Made by a program: the position numbers and the translations under genes. Source: Pseudomonadota bacterium (GTDB taxonomy: Bacteria > Pseudomonadota > Alphaproteobacteria > JAKJEU01). From it: a DNA stretch of 11,423 nucleotides. The notes under the pieces were generated by a model that saw only the letters and a list, made by a program, of their open reading frames with translations, was not told the DNA's origin and ran no database searches. Of this stretch, positions 1 to 5,866 are shown piece by piece. The DNA lies in the NCBI GenBank assembly GCA_022705265.1, contig JAKJEU010000025.1, positions 1 to 11,423 of the forward strand, in the 5' to 3' direction. How positions within the stretch are numbered: the stretch's first letter is position 1; every line of letters starts with the position of its first letter.

Positions 1-2095
1 TTGTTTTAACAAGTTCGATATAGTTATCACAAAAACGCCAGAAAGCTTGTTCAATCGCATTTAAAGCGCCTGCATAATCAAAATCATTAAAGCTTTTTGT
101 TGATTGAGCAATAACCGAGCTTAAATAACCAAGGAAAGCCTTATCAACTTCGTTTGTTACCAAACTGTCATCAAGCTTTTTCATGTCGCCTACTTGCATG
201 AAAACGAATTTTGAAGCATTGAAGATTTTCATAGCCAATTTTTTACCAGCTTCCATAATTCTTTCTTCAAAAGCAGTGTCAACCCCAAGTCTTGCACGAG
301 AAGCCCAATATCTTACCCCGTCAGAAGAATATTTTTCAAGCAAGTGCATAGGAGTTACAACATTTCCCTTTGACTTACTCATTTTCTTACGATCTGGATC
401 CAAAATCCAACCGCTTATGCCAACAGATTTCCAAGGTATTTCTTTTTCATGGAAATATGCCTTAACAATGGTATAAAACGCCCAAGTTCTGATAATTTCG
501 TGGGATTGAGGTCTTAAATCGAATGGGAAATTTCTTTCGTGGTTGTCTTGATCTTTAAACCAACCTGTTGCAATTTGTGGAGTTAAAGAAGAAGTCGCCC
601 AAGTATCCATGACATCGCAATCTCCGATAAATCCGTTTGGCTTTCCTCTCATGTTTTCTTCAAATCCAGGAGCAGGAACGCTCATAGGGTCGACTGGCAA
701 CATTTCCTTTGTTGCAAAAATTGGATTTTCAAAATCAGGTTCACAATTTTCATCCAATTTATACCATACAGGGAATGGAACACCGAAAAATCTTTGTCTT
801 GAAATACACCAATCGTAATTCAAACCATCCACCCAATGTTCATATCTTAATCTCATATGGTCTGGGTGCCATTTGATTTTACGACCTTGTTCAATAAATG
901 CTTCTTTGTGGTCAAGAATGTTTACATACCATTGTCTTGATGTCACAAATTCAACAGGAAGGTCGCCTTTTTCATAAAATTTAACCGCATGCTTAATTGG
1001 TTTTGGTTCGCCGATTAATGCTCCCTCTTCTTTTAACATTTCTACGGCTTCTTTTTTCGCTTGCTTTAAAGTTTTACCCAAAAGTCTTGCGTAATTATTT
1101 GTGCCTTTTTCAGTTGGCATAGGAAGTGGAATAACGCGACCATCTCTTCCCACCATCAAACGAATAGGAAGATTTGAAGCTTTCCACCAAGCAAGGTCAG
1201 CACTGTCACCAAAAGTACAAACCATCATGATACCTGTACCTTTGTCTTTTTCAGCGTGTTCTGAGGCAACGATTGGAATTTTGATATCATATAATGGAGC
1301 AATCGCATGTTTGCCAAACAAATGTTGATATCTTTCGTCATCTGGATGAGCAACAATAGCAATAATCGCAGCCAAAAGTTCAGGACGAGTAGTCGCAAGA
1401 ACAAATTCACCACCCTCTTCCACCTTAAACTTAATATCATGAAAAGCACCGTCAACTTCGCGGTCTTCTAACTCTGCCTGAGCGATTGCTGATTTAAAAG
1501 TAACATCCCAAATTGTTGGAGCTTCTTTTGAATAAACATATCCTTTATCCTTTAAATCAAGGAAAGAATATTGAGAAATCGCAATCGAATTTTTATCAAT
1601 GGTTTGATAAGAAATATCCCAATCCACAGACAAACCAACTTTTTTCCAAAGCTCTTTAAAAACTTCTTCATCTTCGATTGTCATTTTTGCACAACTTTCG
1701 GTGAAGTTTCTTCTTGAAACAGGGACTAAATCCTTAACATTCCTTTCTTTTGCTTCGAAATTAGGGTCATAAGGAAGATTAACATCGCAAGTGATACCAT
1801 ATTTATTTTGCGCTCTTCTTTCGGTTGGCAAGCCGTTATCGTCAAAGCCCATAGGATACATAACATTTTTACCAATTTGTCTTTGAAATCTTGCTTGGAC
1901 ATCGGTTTGAACATAGCTGAACACATGTCCGACATGAAGTGAACCAGAAACAGTAGGAGGAGGTGTATCCACCACAAAGTTTTCCTCTCTTTTTAAACCT
2001 TTTTTATAACCATAAGTTTTATTTTCATCCCAATACTTTTGCCATCTTGCTTCAAAAGTCTCAGAATTATATTTTGCTTCTAATTCTCTTTTCAT
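1..2095 (-). CDS. valS: Valine--tRNA ligase, archaeal-like type (3' end beyond window)
   Basis: Cytoplasmic class I aminoacyl-tRNA synthetase that charges tRNA-Val and edits mischarged threonine. I translated this strand by hand: an uninterrupted frame of about 698 codons starts at the ATG at 2095 and leaves the window still open. Visible motifs are the HIGH-type signature HVGH (residues 54-57, in GSLHVGHV), the connective-peptide editing region with ATTRPE and GTGIMMVCTFGD (about 190-310), a DTWATSS motif, and KMSKS (571-575, near 376-386). The sequence GFDDNGLPTERR (83-94) and LRPQSHEIIRTW are typical of the archaeal-like ValRS form known from Rickettsia, not of the usual bacterial form. 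The family is roughly 800 residues in this subtype, so perhaps 100 anticodon-domain residues are missing. The start is supported by a GGGA ribosome site about 6 nt upstream. The gene is divergent from the small gene at 2177. Confidence 0.96.
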   Translation of the reverse strand, partial: MKRELEAKYNSETFEARWQKYWDENKTYGYKKGLKREENFVVDTPPPTVSGSLHVGHVFSYVQTDVQARFQRQIGKNVMYPMGFDDNGLPTERRAQNKYGITCDVNLPYDPNFEAKERNVKDLVPVSRRNFTESCAKMTIEDEEVFKELWKKVGLSVDWDISYQTIDKNSIAISQYSFLDLKDKGYVYSKEAPTIWDVTFKSAIAQAELEDREVDGAFHDIKFKVEEGGEFVLATTRPELLAAIIAIVAHPDDERYQHLFGKHAIAPLYDIKIPIVASEHAEKDKGTGIMMVCTFGDSADLAWWKASNLPIRLMVGRDGRVIPLPMPTEKGTNNYARLLGKTLKQAKKEAVEMLKEEGALIGEPKPIKHAVKFYEKGDLPVEFVTSRQWYVNILDHKEAFIEQGRKIKWHPDHMRLRYEHWVDGLNYDWCISRQRFFGVPFPVWYKLDENCEPDFENPIFATKEMLPVDPMSVPAPGFEENMRGKPNGFIGDCDVMDTWATSSLTPQIATGWFKDQDNHERNFPFDLRPQSHEIIRTWAFYTIVKAYFHEKEIPWKSVGISGWILDPDRKKMSKSKGNVVTPMHLLEKYSSDGVRYWASRARLGVDTAFEERIMEAGKKLAMKIFNASKFVFMQVGDMKKLDDSLVTNEVDKAFLGYLSSVIAQSTKSFNDFDYAGALNAIEQAFWRFCDNYIELVKT

Positions 2096-2176
2096 TTTAT
2101 TCCCATTTAATTTATTATAAAAAATACATACAAACTTTAATATAAAATACTATTTTCTTAAAATAAAGGGTTAAAA

Positions 2177-2524
2177 ATGACGATAGATGTATTTTTTGCT
2201 GAAAATGCCATAAAAGATTACTATGAAAAGGTAAAATCGGCTGAAAAAAATGGTAAGAAACCACCTCTTCTTAACGAAGACGAGGCAGAAGCTGTGATAT
2301 CTTTGCTTACAAAAAGAAGAGAAGAATATTTGGAACTTTTTTTAAATAACTTTGATGAAAAATGTAATCGCTCTATGATGTTGAAAGCTTTGTTTCTTGC
2401 CCGAATCTTTATCAAAGACATTACGCTTACGAAATTATCAAGGGAAGAAGCCGTAAAAATGTTAAAATCTATGAAATCACATCATGCCAAAAAAGTTTTA
2501 AAAGAGCTTGATAACAAGTTTTAA
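2177..2524 (+). CDS. Small protein resembling the aconitase B N-terminal HEAT-like domain, standalone
   Basis: Protein of 115 residues, helical in appearance, with no signal peptide and no membrane segment. The start ATG has a good ribosome site, AAAGGG, 6 nt upstream. Compared from memory with the N-terminus of aconitase B, the order of short motifs matches: a Tyr/Lys-rich first helix, PPLLNEDEAEAVISLL (against a PKPLDANQ..LVELL pattern), EEYLELFLNN (EEEFLLDLL), LKALFLA (VKAGFLA) and SREEAVKMLKSM (TPEKAIELLGTM). This suggests a relative of the Aconitase_B_N HEAT-like domain, which in AcnB mediates protein-protein contacts, but here without any catalytic domain: translation stops at 2524, just before a terminator hairpin. 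No [4Fe-4S] ligands are present, so it cannot be an aconitase. Its role is unknown; a chance helical similarity remains possible. The gene itself is well supported. Confidence 0.8.
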   Translation: MTIDVFFAENAIKDYYEKVKSAEKNGKKPPLLNEDEAEAVISLLTKRREEYLELFLNNFDEKCNRSMMLKALFLARIFIKDITLTKLSREEAVKMLKSMKSHHAKKVLKELDNKF

Positions 2525-2531
2525 AATAAAC

Positions 2532-2575
2532 AAAAAAAGAGGGTGGATTTTTATTTTTCCACCCTTTTATTTTAT
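2532..2575. repeat. Terminator-containing direct repeat, copy A
   Basis: A 44-nt segment (A7, hairpin, T-rich tail) that recurs in the same orientation at 3413-3454. The two copies differ only by an extra GA before the GGGTGGA arm here and by an A in place of G in the tail. The stop codon of the leftward orphan gene lies inside this copy. Confidence 0.85.
2537..2568. terminator. Bidirectional rho-independent terminator
   Basis: Stem GGGTGGA (2541-2547) pairs with TCCACCC (2558-2564) and is extended by A-T and G-T pairs on the outside; the loop is T-rich. The right arm runs into TTTTATTTTATTT, and the left side is a run of seven A, so it can act on both strands. It closes the rightward gene ending at 2524 and the leftward gene whose stop codon is at 2572-2574, only a few bases away. 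It is nearly identical to the hairpin at 3416-3447. Confidence 0.88.
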
Positions 2576-3315
2576 TTAATAAAAGAATAAGGATTTTCCA
2601 TACTAAAATTAATAATTGAAAAGTCATTGCTCGCTTCGTTAATTTTTTTAAAAGTAAGCTGTCCCCTAGTTTCTATTTTCTCTCTCAACCCATTTTTTGC
2701 AGTAAACTCAAAAGTAGTAAAAAAACTGCCATCTTTATTTCTTCCATATACAATTTGACCTAATGATGCGTCCTTAAACTTATTAATTAAAAAATTTAAA
2801 GTATAATATTTTAATGGTTCCTTATATTTCTTATTTAAAAGTATATCTTCTGCTTTATTTAATATTTTATTATCTCTAAATAAATACCTATCTTCTGGAT
2901 ATTTAAAACAACCTATAAGAACAAGCTCTCCATTTTCAAAAGACACTCTTATATTTTCATAATATTCACTTTGAATATCATATCTTATTTCGTCATTCTC
3001 ATTAAAAACTTCTTCAATATTTATAACATTATTAACACCGACTTTTTTAAGGCTATCTTTAATAACTGTATATTTTTCGTTGATTTTACCATCTTTTAAC
3101 TCTACTTTCTTTTTAGTATCTTCGACATCAGTGTTAACAGCACTTATAAAAAACAATGAAAAAATTAAACAAATACCTATTACGAAATTATTACTTTTTT
3201 CACTTGAAAATGGTTTTTTTATTATTACTATAAAAAGAGCAATAAATGGTAAAAAAACCGCTAAAAATAATATAAATATTTTAAATGTAAGTTTTTCATC
3301 TTTATCTTTTTCCAT
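2572..3315 (-). CDS. Membrane-anchored hypothetical protein
   Basis: I do not recognise this 247-residue protein. It starts with a short charged stretch, followed by two hydrophobic segments (about residues 11-32 and 44-60) separated by a basic loop. The remaining 185 or so residues are hydrophilic, lysine- and glutamate-rich, and contain a single cysteine in this part (IGCF). The likely form is a two-helix membrane anchor with a soluble domain. The start ATG has AGGGG about 9 nt upstream and a good candidate promoter behind it, so it is probably a single-gene transcript. It is very AT-rich: by hand count line 3181-3240 has 12 G/C in 60 and line 2581-2640 has 16 in 60. Nearly identical terminator repeats lie on both sides of it. 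This suggests recent acquisition or duplication of the flanking hairpin, but no integrase or transposase accompanies it. Confidence 0.82.
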   Translation of the reverse strand: MEKDKDEKLTFKIFILFLAVFLPFIALFIVIIKKPFSSEKSNNFVIGICLIFSLFFISAVNTDVEDTKKKVELKDGKINEKYTVIKDSLKKVGVNNVINIEEVFNENDEIRYDIQSEYYENIRVSFENGELVLIGCFKYPEDRYLFRDNKILNKAEDILLNKKYKEPLKYYTLNFLINKFKDASLGQIVYGRNKDGSFFTTFEFTAKNGLREKIETRGQLTFKKINEASNDFSIINFSMENPYSFIK

Positions 3316-3354
3316 AATTATATCCCCTATTATTTATTAATACATAATATCAAA

Positions 3355-3382
3355 ATTATATGTTCTTAATTTTTTTTGTAAA
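3355..3382 (-). promoter_or_regulatory. Candidate sigma-70-type promoter for the orphan membrane gene
   Basis: On the minus strand, TTTACA (3377-3382) and TATAAT (3355-3360) are separated by 16 nt. That is five of six and six of six matches to the general housekeeping consensus. Transcription would begin near 3348 and give a leader of about 33 nt with an AGGGG ribosome site before the ATG at 3315. AT-rich DNA produces chance matches, so this is a good candidate and not proof. Confidence 0.55.
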
Positions 3383-3412
3383 TAAAATAAGCTTTTAAAA
3401 TTAAGATTCATT

Positions 3413-3454
3413 AAAAAAAGGGTGGATTTTTATTTTTCCACCCTTTTGTTTTAT
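3413..3454. repeat. Terminator-containing direct repeat, copy B
   Basis: A 42-nt near-copy of 2532-2575 in the same orientation, about 880 bp away. It holds the terminator of the leftward gene that ends at 3469. The two copies bracket the orphan gene at 2572-3315 and its promoter. Confidence 0.85.
3416..3447 (-). terminator. Rho-independent terminator of the exported-protein operon
   Basis: Stem GGGTGGA (3420-3426) with TCCACCC (3437-3443), lengthened by four A-T pairs. Read on the minus strand it is followed by a T-run (A3413-A3419 on the plus strand). It lies 22 nt past the stop codon at 3469 of the leftward operon. No rightward gene feeds into it, so only its minus-strand function is clear. 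Confidence 0.88.
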
Positions 3455-3468
3455 ATAAGATTTAAGCC

Positions 3469-5361
3469 TTATTTTTGGCCGTTAACCAAGATACTTTTCC
3501 AAGAAATCCAATCTTCGGTTACAACCTTGAAACTTCCAGCTTCAAGAGGCATAATATTAGGTCTTCTTCTTACCACATAACCAGCAGAAATGCTTTCAGG
3601 GATTAAAGTAGTTTCATCAATTACAACCAATCTGATGCTATCCCATCTTGTTAAACCTTTTGCATTTTTAAGGTTAGTAGTAGCAAGGTTTGAAAAAGAT
3701 AAATCAACATTTTTCAAATTAGCTTGTGATAAATCAGCGCCTCTTAAATCGACAGCAGTCAAATCAATCACAGAACCAATATTATCGCTTCTTTCTTTTC
3801 CAGCAATAGCAACCAAAGCAGCTTGAACATCAGGACGAACTGATTTAGTTTCGATTTCAGGTTCAGGGTTAGGAGTTAAAATCCATGGCACTCTTCTTCT
3901 TACATATTTTGCCAAAGAAGTTATTGCTTTTTCTTCCAATTTTCTTTCATTAACGCTTACACATTTAGCAGTACAAATAGCATTAAGTCTTGAAGCAATA
4001 TCAGCCTTTTTATTTTCCAAAGTCTTAATCGCACCATCAAGCAATTCTTCAAAAGATTGTTTTGTATCCAAAGAAGTCTTGCAAGCAGAAGGATTACATA
4101 CGAGTGAAGCAATTTGTTCTTTTGTTAAATATTTATCAGAATTAATTTCTTCGTCAATAAGGTCATCTTCAACACCTTTATCAGCTCTTAGTTTTTTGTT
4201 TTCTTCAAGCAAATCTTGGTATCTTGGATCCTTCATCATTTCATTAGCTTTTGCATTCAAAGCAGCTTGTTTCGCAAGTTCAGGATCAACCGCACCTTCT
4301 GGTCCAACCGGAGCACCATCTTGACCGATTACAGCTCTTCCATCTGGTCCAACATATTTACCTTCTTCATCAACTCTGTAAACTTTACCATCTGGTCCGA
4401 CGACTTCTTTACCATCTTCGCTTAATTTATAATCGCTTGTATCAGTCAAAGGTTTTCCGTCTGGTCCAAGTAATTCTTTACCATCTTTATTCACAAGTTT
4501 ACCATCTTTGGTTAATTTATAATCTTTGCCATCTGGTCCTTTTACATTGTAATCGCCATCGTTTACAGAAACATTATCAGGAGTTGCATTTTTTTCATCT
4601 TCCATCAAACCATCTTGATAAGAACCATCATTTTCACTGATTTGTTCTTCGCCAGTTTTTTTGGTTTTTGATTTGCAAGCCACACTGCTTCTTGAATCTA
4701 AATATTCTTTTACTTTGCTCATATTTGGTTCAGAAAAATCAAAACAACCGTCTCTGTCTAAACGATGATTTCTTGCCAAAATTTCAGTACCCATATTCAA
4801 ATCAGGTCTGTCAATCAAGCCATTAGCAGGAACATTAGCCTTTAAAAAACCAACCAAAGTTTGAACTAATTCTCTGTGCTTGTTTGTAAAAGCAGGGTCA
4901 TTCAAAGCTCTGTCAAAAGCGTCTAAGCATTCAATTCTTTTGTTATGGTCTTTGCTGTTAATATCTTTTTTAATGCATCTGTCTAAAACTTCACCAAGGT
5001 TATAATCTTCCTTAGGAGCAAAGCCACCATATCTTCCATCAGGATAAGCACCAGTTGAACGAGGAGCATAAGAAGGAGATGTTGGTAATCCTCTTTGCAT
5101 ATATTGCTCTCTCATATTTTCGGTTAAAGGGTAAACCTTAACACTTGCTCCACAATCGGCGTTATAAGCCTTTCTTTTATGAGGAGCCCCTTTAAGCATT
5201 TGTGTTTTATCGTAATTTACACAAGGACGAGCAGGATAATATCTTGTATCTCCTAAACTTCCTCTTAAATTACAATTAGTAGCACCAGGAGGGCACTCGG
5301 CCATCGCAGTGGACACTGTGAGTAATAAAAAAGTTGCTAAATAACTTATAAATTTATTCAT
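3469..5361 (-). CDS. Exported 12-cysteine protein with GPDG repeats and pentapeptide repeats
   Basis: Not a family I recognise. I choose the ATG at 5361 over the longer frame (ATG at 5382): it has an AAAGGA site about 8 nt upstream and begins a clean signal peptide (residues 1-21, ending STAMA before ECPPG). The mature part carries 12 cysteines (23, 30, 47, 70, 129, 145, 206, 229, 422, 427, 463, 467), an even number consistent with disulfides in the periplasm or outside. Order of parts: Cys-rich N-terminal region (22-235); acidic linker; GPDG/KDGK-type repeats (about 275-356); charged helical stretch with a CX4C...CX3C pair (422-467); pentapeptide repeats of A(D/N)LXX type (about 533-570); and a basic C-terminus. 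There is no membrane segment after the signal peptide. It is the second gene of an operon, overlapping the rhodanese-like gene by 8 nt (ATGAATAA). A structural or surface role is inference. Confidence 0.9.
   Translation of the reverse strand: MNKFISYLATFLLLTVSTAMAECPPGATNCNLRGSLGDTRYYPARPCVNYDKTQMLKGAPHKRKAYNADCGASVKVYPLTENMREQYMQRGLPTSPSYAPRSTGAYPDGRYGGFAPKEDYNLGEVLDRCIKKDINSKDHNKRIECLDAFDRALNDPAFTNKHRELVQTLVGFLKANVPANGLIDRPDLNMGTEILARNHRLDRDGCFDFSEPNMSKVKEYLDSRSSVACKSKTKKTGEEQISENDGSYQDGLMEDEKNATPDNVSVNDGDYNVKGPDGKDYKLTKDGKLVNKDGKELLGPDGKPLTDTSDYKLSEDGKEVVGPDGKVYRVDEEGKYVGPDGRAVIGQDGAPVGPEGAVDPELAKQAALNAKANEMMKDPRYQDLLEENKKLRADKGVEDDLIDEEINSDKYLTKEQIASLVCNPSACKTSLDTKQSFEELLDGAIKTLENKKADIASRLNAICTAKCVSVNERKLEEKAITSLAKYVRRRVPWILTPNPEPEIETKSVRPDVQAALVAIAGKERSDNIGSVIDLTAVDLRGADLSQANLKNVDLSFSNLATTNLKNAKGLTRWDSIRLVVIDETTLIPESISAGYVVRRRPNIMPLEAGSFKVVTEDWISWKSILVNGQK
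3652..3765 (-). other. Pentapeptide-repeat block in the exported protein
   Basis: Encodes about residues 533-570, with successive five-residue units such as VDLRG, ADLSQ, ANLKN, VDLSF, SNLAT and TNLKN. The central leucine and the preceding D/N fit the pentapeptide-repeat right-handed beta-helix. The block is short, about 7-8 units, so two turns at most. Confidence 0.8.
4294..4539 (-). repeat. GPDG-coding tandem repeat region
   Basis: Encodes residues about 275-356. GPDG occurs four times (275, 299, 322, 338), followed by GQDG (346) and GPEG (353), with KDGK/EDGK/EEGK units in between. The spacing is irregular (16-24 residues, then 8 and 7). At DNA level the plus strand repeats CCATCTGGTCC with small variations. 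This is not collagen: the glycines do not fall every third residue. Confidence 0.85.
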
Positions 5362-5812
5362 GTGATGCATCCTTTGTAACATAAAAACCTTCTCTTATCC
5401 ATGCTGATAAGCCGTTGTCTAATAAATATACTTGCTTGAAGCCATATTTCAAGAAAATTATATAACTTAAATAACCATATTCATCATCGAAATCTATTGT
5501 AACAACAATTGGAGTATCTTTCAATCCTTGAAATTTATCCATTTTGTTTAAAATTGTTTCTTCCAATTCTTTATAAGGAATATTAATCGCGCCCTCAATA
5601 TGGCCAATCATTCCCTTAAAATCTGATGATTTCCTTGTATCAACAATCAACATATCCTCGCCATTATCGATTCTTTTTTTCAAATCGTGTGGCTTAATAT
5701 AGTTTACAGGTCCTCTTCTTTTCCTTTTGATAAAGCGAACAACCTTATAAAAGGCATAAAGAAAAAGTATCGGTATAAAAATATAATTAAAAACAATATA
5801 AAAGTACTTCAT
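5354..5812 (-). CDS. Membrane-anchored rhodanese-fold protein lacking the catalytic cysteine
   Basis: A 152-residue protein. One N-terminal hydrophobic helix (about 4-26) is followed by a strongly basic stretch (RFIKRKRR, 26-33), so by the positive-inside rule the soluble domain should face the cytoplasm. Residues 38-145 carry rhodanese landmarks: IVDTR (56-60), GHIEGAINIP (70-79), and GFKQVYLLDNGLSAWIREGF (124-143). Where active rhodaneses have a VVYC-type strand end with the sulfur-accepting Cys, this one reads VVTIDFDDEYG (103-113). The whole protein contains no cysteine, so sulfurtransferase chemistry is not possible; a binding or scaffold role is more likely. It is the first gene of the leftward operon, overlapping the exported-protein gene by 8 nt. 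No convincing ribosome site precedes the ATG. Confidence 0.9.
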   Translation of the reverse strand: MKYFYIVFNYIFIPILFLYAFYKVVRFIKRKRRGPVNYIKPHDLKKRIDNGEDMLIVDTRKSSDFKGMIGHIEGAINIPYKELEETILNKMDKFQGLKDTPIVVTIDFDDEYGYLSYIIFLKYGFKQVYLLDNGLSAWIREGFYVTKDASHE

Positions 5813-5821
5813 AATATAAAC

Positions 5822-5834
5822 TTTATCTGATAAA
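5822..5834. promoter_or_regulatory. Short perfect palindrome in the divergent promoter region
   Basis: TTTATC and GATAAA are perfect inverted arms around a single T, placed in the 54-nt gap between the leftward rhodanese-like operon and trmFO. The position suits an operator acting on both directions, but a 6-nt AT-rich arm can arise by chance and no second copy was seen. Confidence 0.25.
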
Positions 5835-5866
5835 ACTTAATAAAATATAAACTAGGATTAAAAATT

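Noticed and set aside
183..476. Rightward open frames within 183-1328 and short leftward ones within 1225-1977
   Set aside because: All lie inside valS, whose continuous minus-strand frame carries every family motif.
4294..4539. Collagen-like or RTX calcium repeat
   Set aside because: Glycine does not occur every third residue, and the RTX GGxGxD nonapeptide is absent.
4251..4640. Rightward open frame opposite the GPDG repeat region
   Set aside because: It is the antisense shadow of the repeat-coding DNA. Its His/Leu/Gln-rich repeats mirror the GPDG units and it has no ribosome site.
5362..5382. Upstream ATG codons (5382, 5370) as start of the exported protein
   Set aside because: They put extra residues before an ideal signal peptide, and the AAAGGA ribosome site is spaced correctly only for the ATG at 5361.
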